Shown here in pieces: positions 61,373 through 64,000 of a stretch of 64,000 bases of DNA. Both the position numbers and the translations under genes were made by a program. Position 1 is the first letter of the stretch; each line of letters begins with the position of its first letter. The stretch spans positions 46,735 through 110,734 of the forward strand of contig DATDEH010000044.1 of assembly GCA_036523395.1 (NCBI GenBank), written 5' to 3'. The stretch comes from Candidatus Limnocylindria bacterium (GTDB taxonomy: Bacteria; Chloroflexota; Limnocylindria; P2-11E). Under the pieces are notes generated by a model that was not told the DNA's origin, made no database searches, and worked only from the letters and a program-made list of their open reading frames with translations.

Positions 61373-62883
61373 GCAAGGCCGCTGAACGCCTGAGCCAACA
61401 AGAACTCGAATCGTATCTCTGGGGTGTCGCTACGCTCCTCCGCGGTCTAATCGACGCGGGTGACTACAAGCAGTACGTGTTTCCCCTGCTCTTCTTCAAG
61501 CGTCTGTCCGATGTGTGGGATGAGGATTATGAAAACGCGCTGAACGAGACTGGTGACGACGCCTACGCACGGGCGACCGCGAAGGAGCGCTTTGACATTC
61601 CGCTTGGGGCGCACTGGTCCGACGTTCGGGCAGCGCCGCGTGACGTAGGCCGCGCACTTGTCAATGCATTCCGCGCGATTGAGACGGCAAATTCCGAGCG
61701 CCTAGCTGGCATCTTCGGTAACGCTGCCTGGACCGACAAGGCCCAGATGCCCGATGCAACTCTGAAGAATCTTATGGAGCATCTCTCGAAGCAGTGCCTC
61801 GGTCTCGCAGTGGTACCCGAGGACCAGCTCGGCAACGCGTACGAGTACCTCATCAAGCAATTCGCCGACGACAGCGGGCACACCGCGCAGGAGTTCTACA
61901 CGAACCGGACGCTCGTGCATCTGATGACGCAGATGCTCGAGCCCAAGCCGGGCGAGCGTGTCTACGACCCGACCGTGGGGACGGGCGGCATGCTCATCTC
62001 CGCACTCGCGGAAGTAAGACGCCGCGGTGGCGACCCACGGACGCTTGGCCTCTATGGCCAAGAGCTCATCAACATCACCGCGGCGATTGCCCGTATGAAC
62101 CTGGTCCTTCACGGCGTCGAGGATTTCAGGATCGCCGTTGGGAACACCCTGAGCAGTCCCGCGTTCGTCGAGCGTGATCGTCTGATGACCTTTGACGTAG
62201 TCTTGGCCAACCCTCCGTATTCGATCAAGAAATGGAACCGCGAGGCATGGCAGAACGACGCGTGGGGACGTAACTCCTTGGGCACGCCGCCGCAGGGGCG
62301 CGCCGACTACGCGTTTCTCCAGCACATCCTTAGGAGCATGGATGCGAATTCGGGCCGCTGCGCGATTCTCTTCCCCCACGGTGTGCTGTTCCGGAACGAG
62401 GAGGCTGAGATGCGGCGGAAGTTGGTCGAGTCGGACCTTCTTGAATGTGTGCTCGGTCTCGGCCCGAACCTCTTCTACAACTCGCCGATGGAAGCCTGCA
62501 TCGTCATCTGCCGGACTAGGAAGGGGGAGGAGAGGCGCCATAAGGTCCTCTTCATCGACGCGGTCCACGAGGTCGCCCGCGAGCGGGCTCTTAGCTTCCT
62601 AACCTCGGCCAATCAGAAACGAATCCTCGATGCGTATGCCAAATTTCTCGACGAGCCAGGATTCGCGAGGGTTGCCACAACCAAAGAGATCCTCGACAAG
62701 AACGCGAATCTCTCTATTCCTCGTTACGTGAAACCCGTCAGCAGTGGCGTGCCGGCTGACCATGAATCTCTGGCCTCAGCCTGGCTCGCGTTCGAAACGA
62801 GTGGACGAGAGTTCTGGGAAGCAATCGACGGTGTCGTCGGGGACGTCGACTCTGCGGCAGCGGGAAACAACGCCGATGCCTGA
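61369..62883 (+). CDS. hsdM: Type I restriction methyltransferase HsdM, copy 2 (504 aa)
   Basis: It shows the same order as copy 1: LWGVATLLRGLIDAGDYKQY, LFFKRLSDVWDED, EFYTNRTLVHLMTQML, motif I DPTVGTGGM, motif IV NPPY (62209-62220). The motif I change A-C to T-V and the NPPY/NPPF difference argue for divergent roles rather than recent duplication. The HsdS start lies inside its end. Confidence 0.85.
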   Translation: MSKAAERLSQQELESYLWGVATLLRGLIDAGDYKQYVFPLLFFKRLSDVWDEDYENALNETGDDAYARATAKERFDIPLGAHWSDVRAAPRDVGRALVNAFRAIETANSERLAGIFGNAAWTDKAQMPDATLKNLMEHLSKQCLGLAVVPEDQLGNAYEYLIKQFADDSGHTAQEFYTNRTLVHLMTQMLEPKPGERVYDPTVGTGGMLISALAEVRRRGGDPRTLGLYGQELINITAAIARMNLVLHGVEDFRIAVGNTLSSPAFVERDRLMTFDVVLANPPYSIKKWNREAWQNDAWGRNSLGTPPQGRADYAFLQHILRSMDANSGRCAILFPHGVLFRNEEAEMRRKLVESDLLECVLGLGPNLFYNSPMEACIVICRTRKGEERRHKVLFIDAVHEVARERALSFLTSANQKRILDAYAKFLDEPGFARVATTKEILDKNANLSIPRYVKPVSSGVPADHESLASAWLAFETSGREFWEAIDGVVGDVDSAAAGNNADA

Positions 62884-64000
62884 GCGCTTGCTCCGCGAGG
62901 GCTGGGCGAGGGTTGCCTTTGGTGATGTGGTTCAACTCAGTCACGCGCGCTCGGCCGACCCCGCCGGCGACGGGTACGATCGCTACGTCGGCCTTGAACA
63001 CATCGAACCAAACGATTTGACGATTCGTCACTGGGGTCGAGTGGCAGACGGGACCACGTTCACGAACGTGTTCCGCGCAGGACAGACGCTCTTTGGCAAG
63101 AGGCGCGCCTATCAGCGGAAGATTGCCGTCGTCGACTTCGATGGAGTGTGCTCTGGGGACATCTATGTTCTTGAAACCAAGGACACAAAGCTCCTACCCG
63201 AACTCCTACCACTCCTCTGTCAGTCGGAGGATTTCTTCGCGCATGCGATTGGCACTTCAGCAGGATCCCTGTCCCCCCGAACTAACTGGGAGAGCCTCGC
63301 GAAGTACGAGTTCCTCCTGCCGCCACTCGACGAGCAGCGACAGATCGCGAGTCTCATCGAGGGAGCCCGAAGGCTCGAAGAAGCAACCGGTGAAGTGGTC
63401 AGGGCCTTAGCTGCGACTCTTAACAGTTGGTTGGAACACGAACTGGAAGTTCACGCGGTCAAAGGCCGAGCCCGCCCAGCCGCGGATTTGTTGGCTCGAG
63501 CGACCGTCGGAATCGTCGTCCGCCCTGCCTCGTGGTACGTACGCGACGGCGAGGGCATTCCTGCGCTGCGCTCTCTGAACGTCATTCCCAACAAGGTGGT
63601 CATGAAGGACCTCGTCTTTATCTCACGGGAGGGGCACGCCGAACACAAGAAGTCCCGCCTGTGTCCTGGCGACGTTGTAATTGTGCGAAGCGGCCGGCCT
63701 GGGGATGCCGCTGTCATTCCAGAGGATGCGCCGGAGATGAATTGCATTGATCTCATCATTTGCACTCCGGGCCCTGAGCTTCTGGCCCAATTCTTCTGTG
63801 CCGTGCTCAACTCGAGTTACGGTCGGCGACAGTTCGCGGCTGGTAGCGCCGGCACGGCACAACAGCACTTCAATGTCGAGGCCGTTCGGAAGTTGCTCAT
63901 ACCCGTGCCCGATCTTGAAGCGCAGTCGATATTCATCCGGCAGTTCACCAAGCTGAAAGACACCTTGGACCGCGCCGAGACCCGCGTTCAACAGGTGCGC
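62876..64000 (+). CDS. hsdS: Type I restriction specificity subunit HsdS (3' partial)
   Basis: The frame is open to the window edge (375 codons). TRD1 ends with the conserved LPPLDEQRQIASLIEGARRLEE helix. TRD2 then follows and ends IPVPDLEAQSIFIRQFTKL. It recognises the two halves of the target. The ATG overlaps the HsdM stop by 8 nt. hsdR is not in the window. Confidence 0.85.
   Translation, partial: MPERLLREGWARVAFGDVVQLSHARSADPAGDGYDRYVGLEHIEPNDLTIRHWGRVADGTTFTNVFRAGQTLFGKRRAYQRKIAVVDFDGVCSGDIYVLETKDTKLLPELLPLLCQSEDFFAHAIGTSAGSLSPRTNWESLAKYEFLLPPLDEQRQIASLIEGARRLEEATGEVVRALAATLNSWLEHELEVHAVKGRARPAADLLARATVGIVVRPASWYVRDGEGIPALRSLNVIPNKVVMKDLVFISREGHAEHKKSRLCPGDVVIVRSGRPGDAAVIPEDAPEMNCIDLIICTPGPELLAQFFCAVLNSSYGRRQFAAGSAGTAQQHFNVEAVRKLLIPVPDLEAQSIFIRQFTKLKDTLDRAETRVQQVR

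Noticed and set aside
1..64000. CRISPR arrays, rRNA and intact tRNA genes, complete insertion sequences
   Set aside because: Looked for regular short repeats, conserved RNA cores and transposase motifs; none was found. Only a recombinase remnant, a tRNA scar and three dispersed repeats were seen.

Overview
The window is high-GC DNA with many GTG and some TTG starts, dense ATGA/GTGA gene overlaps, purine-rich ribosome binding sites and lipobox lipoproteins. It looks like a soil-type bacterium such as a Chloroflexota-like or Actinomycetota-like lineage. No rRNA gene, intact tRNA or ribosomal protein gene is present, so the phylum is an inference only.

Layout. 1-8.7 kb holds oxidative and metal enzymes: a truncated FAD oxidase carrying a Rieske centre and a His-rich membrane tail, a JmjC-type cupin hydroxylase beside gene remnants, a tyrosinase with a partner protein and a C-terminal Ig-like domain, and a three-gene MNIO (DUF692) cluster with a Cys-containing candidate RiPP precursor. 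8.8-17.2 kb holds a 2366-residue RHS/YD-repeat surface protein followed by lipoprotein genes. 17.2-20.2 kb is a six-gene minus-strand operon of membrane proteins with Lys-rich and Pro-rich mini-proteins. 20.5-22.0 kb pairs a 37-residue exported-peptide gene with an XRE+TPR regulator that resembles the RRNPP quorum-sensing class. 22-26 kb holds a recombinase remnant, a phospholipase D-like protein and small genes.

26.4-31.8 kb is the most system-like stretch. A STAS/HATPase-like protein and a STAS-like/winged-helix protein precede a ubiquitin-like protein, an E2-like protein (apparent CTG start), a JAB-E1 fusion, a winged-helix protein and an HD dNTPase. Both transcription units carry the same GTCAGTGACA palindrome in the leader, which suggests shared control. 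I read this as a candidate ubiquitin-like conjugation and dNTP-depletion defence module.

32.9-42.9 kb is a catabolic operon: GntR regulator, ABC sugar importer without its own ATPase, PfkB kinase, SIS deglycase/isomerase, BtpA protein and two amidohydrolases. It resembles frl-type Amadori-product catabolism with an added cyclic-amide branch.

43.5-64 kb is an accessory and defence region: membrane proteins, an SMC/RecF-like ATPase with a small partner, an ECF sigma/anti-sigma pair, three nuclease-fold candidates, a tRNA 3'-end remnant that may be an attachment site, a MORC-like ATPase-nuclease with a DNA methyltransferase, and a type I restriction locus with two tandem hsdM genes and an hsdS running off the window. 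A roughly 165-bp coding-like repeat occurs three times (26, 32.6 and 43.2 kb). A CTAGTNNNRCTTG motif recurs seven times in the first 20.5 kb, mostly upstream of genes and oriented with them.
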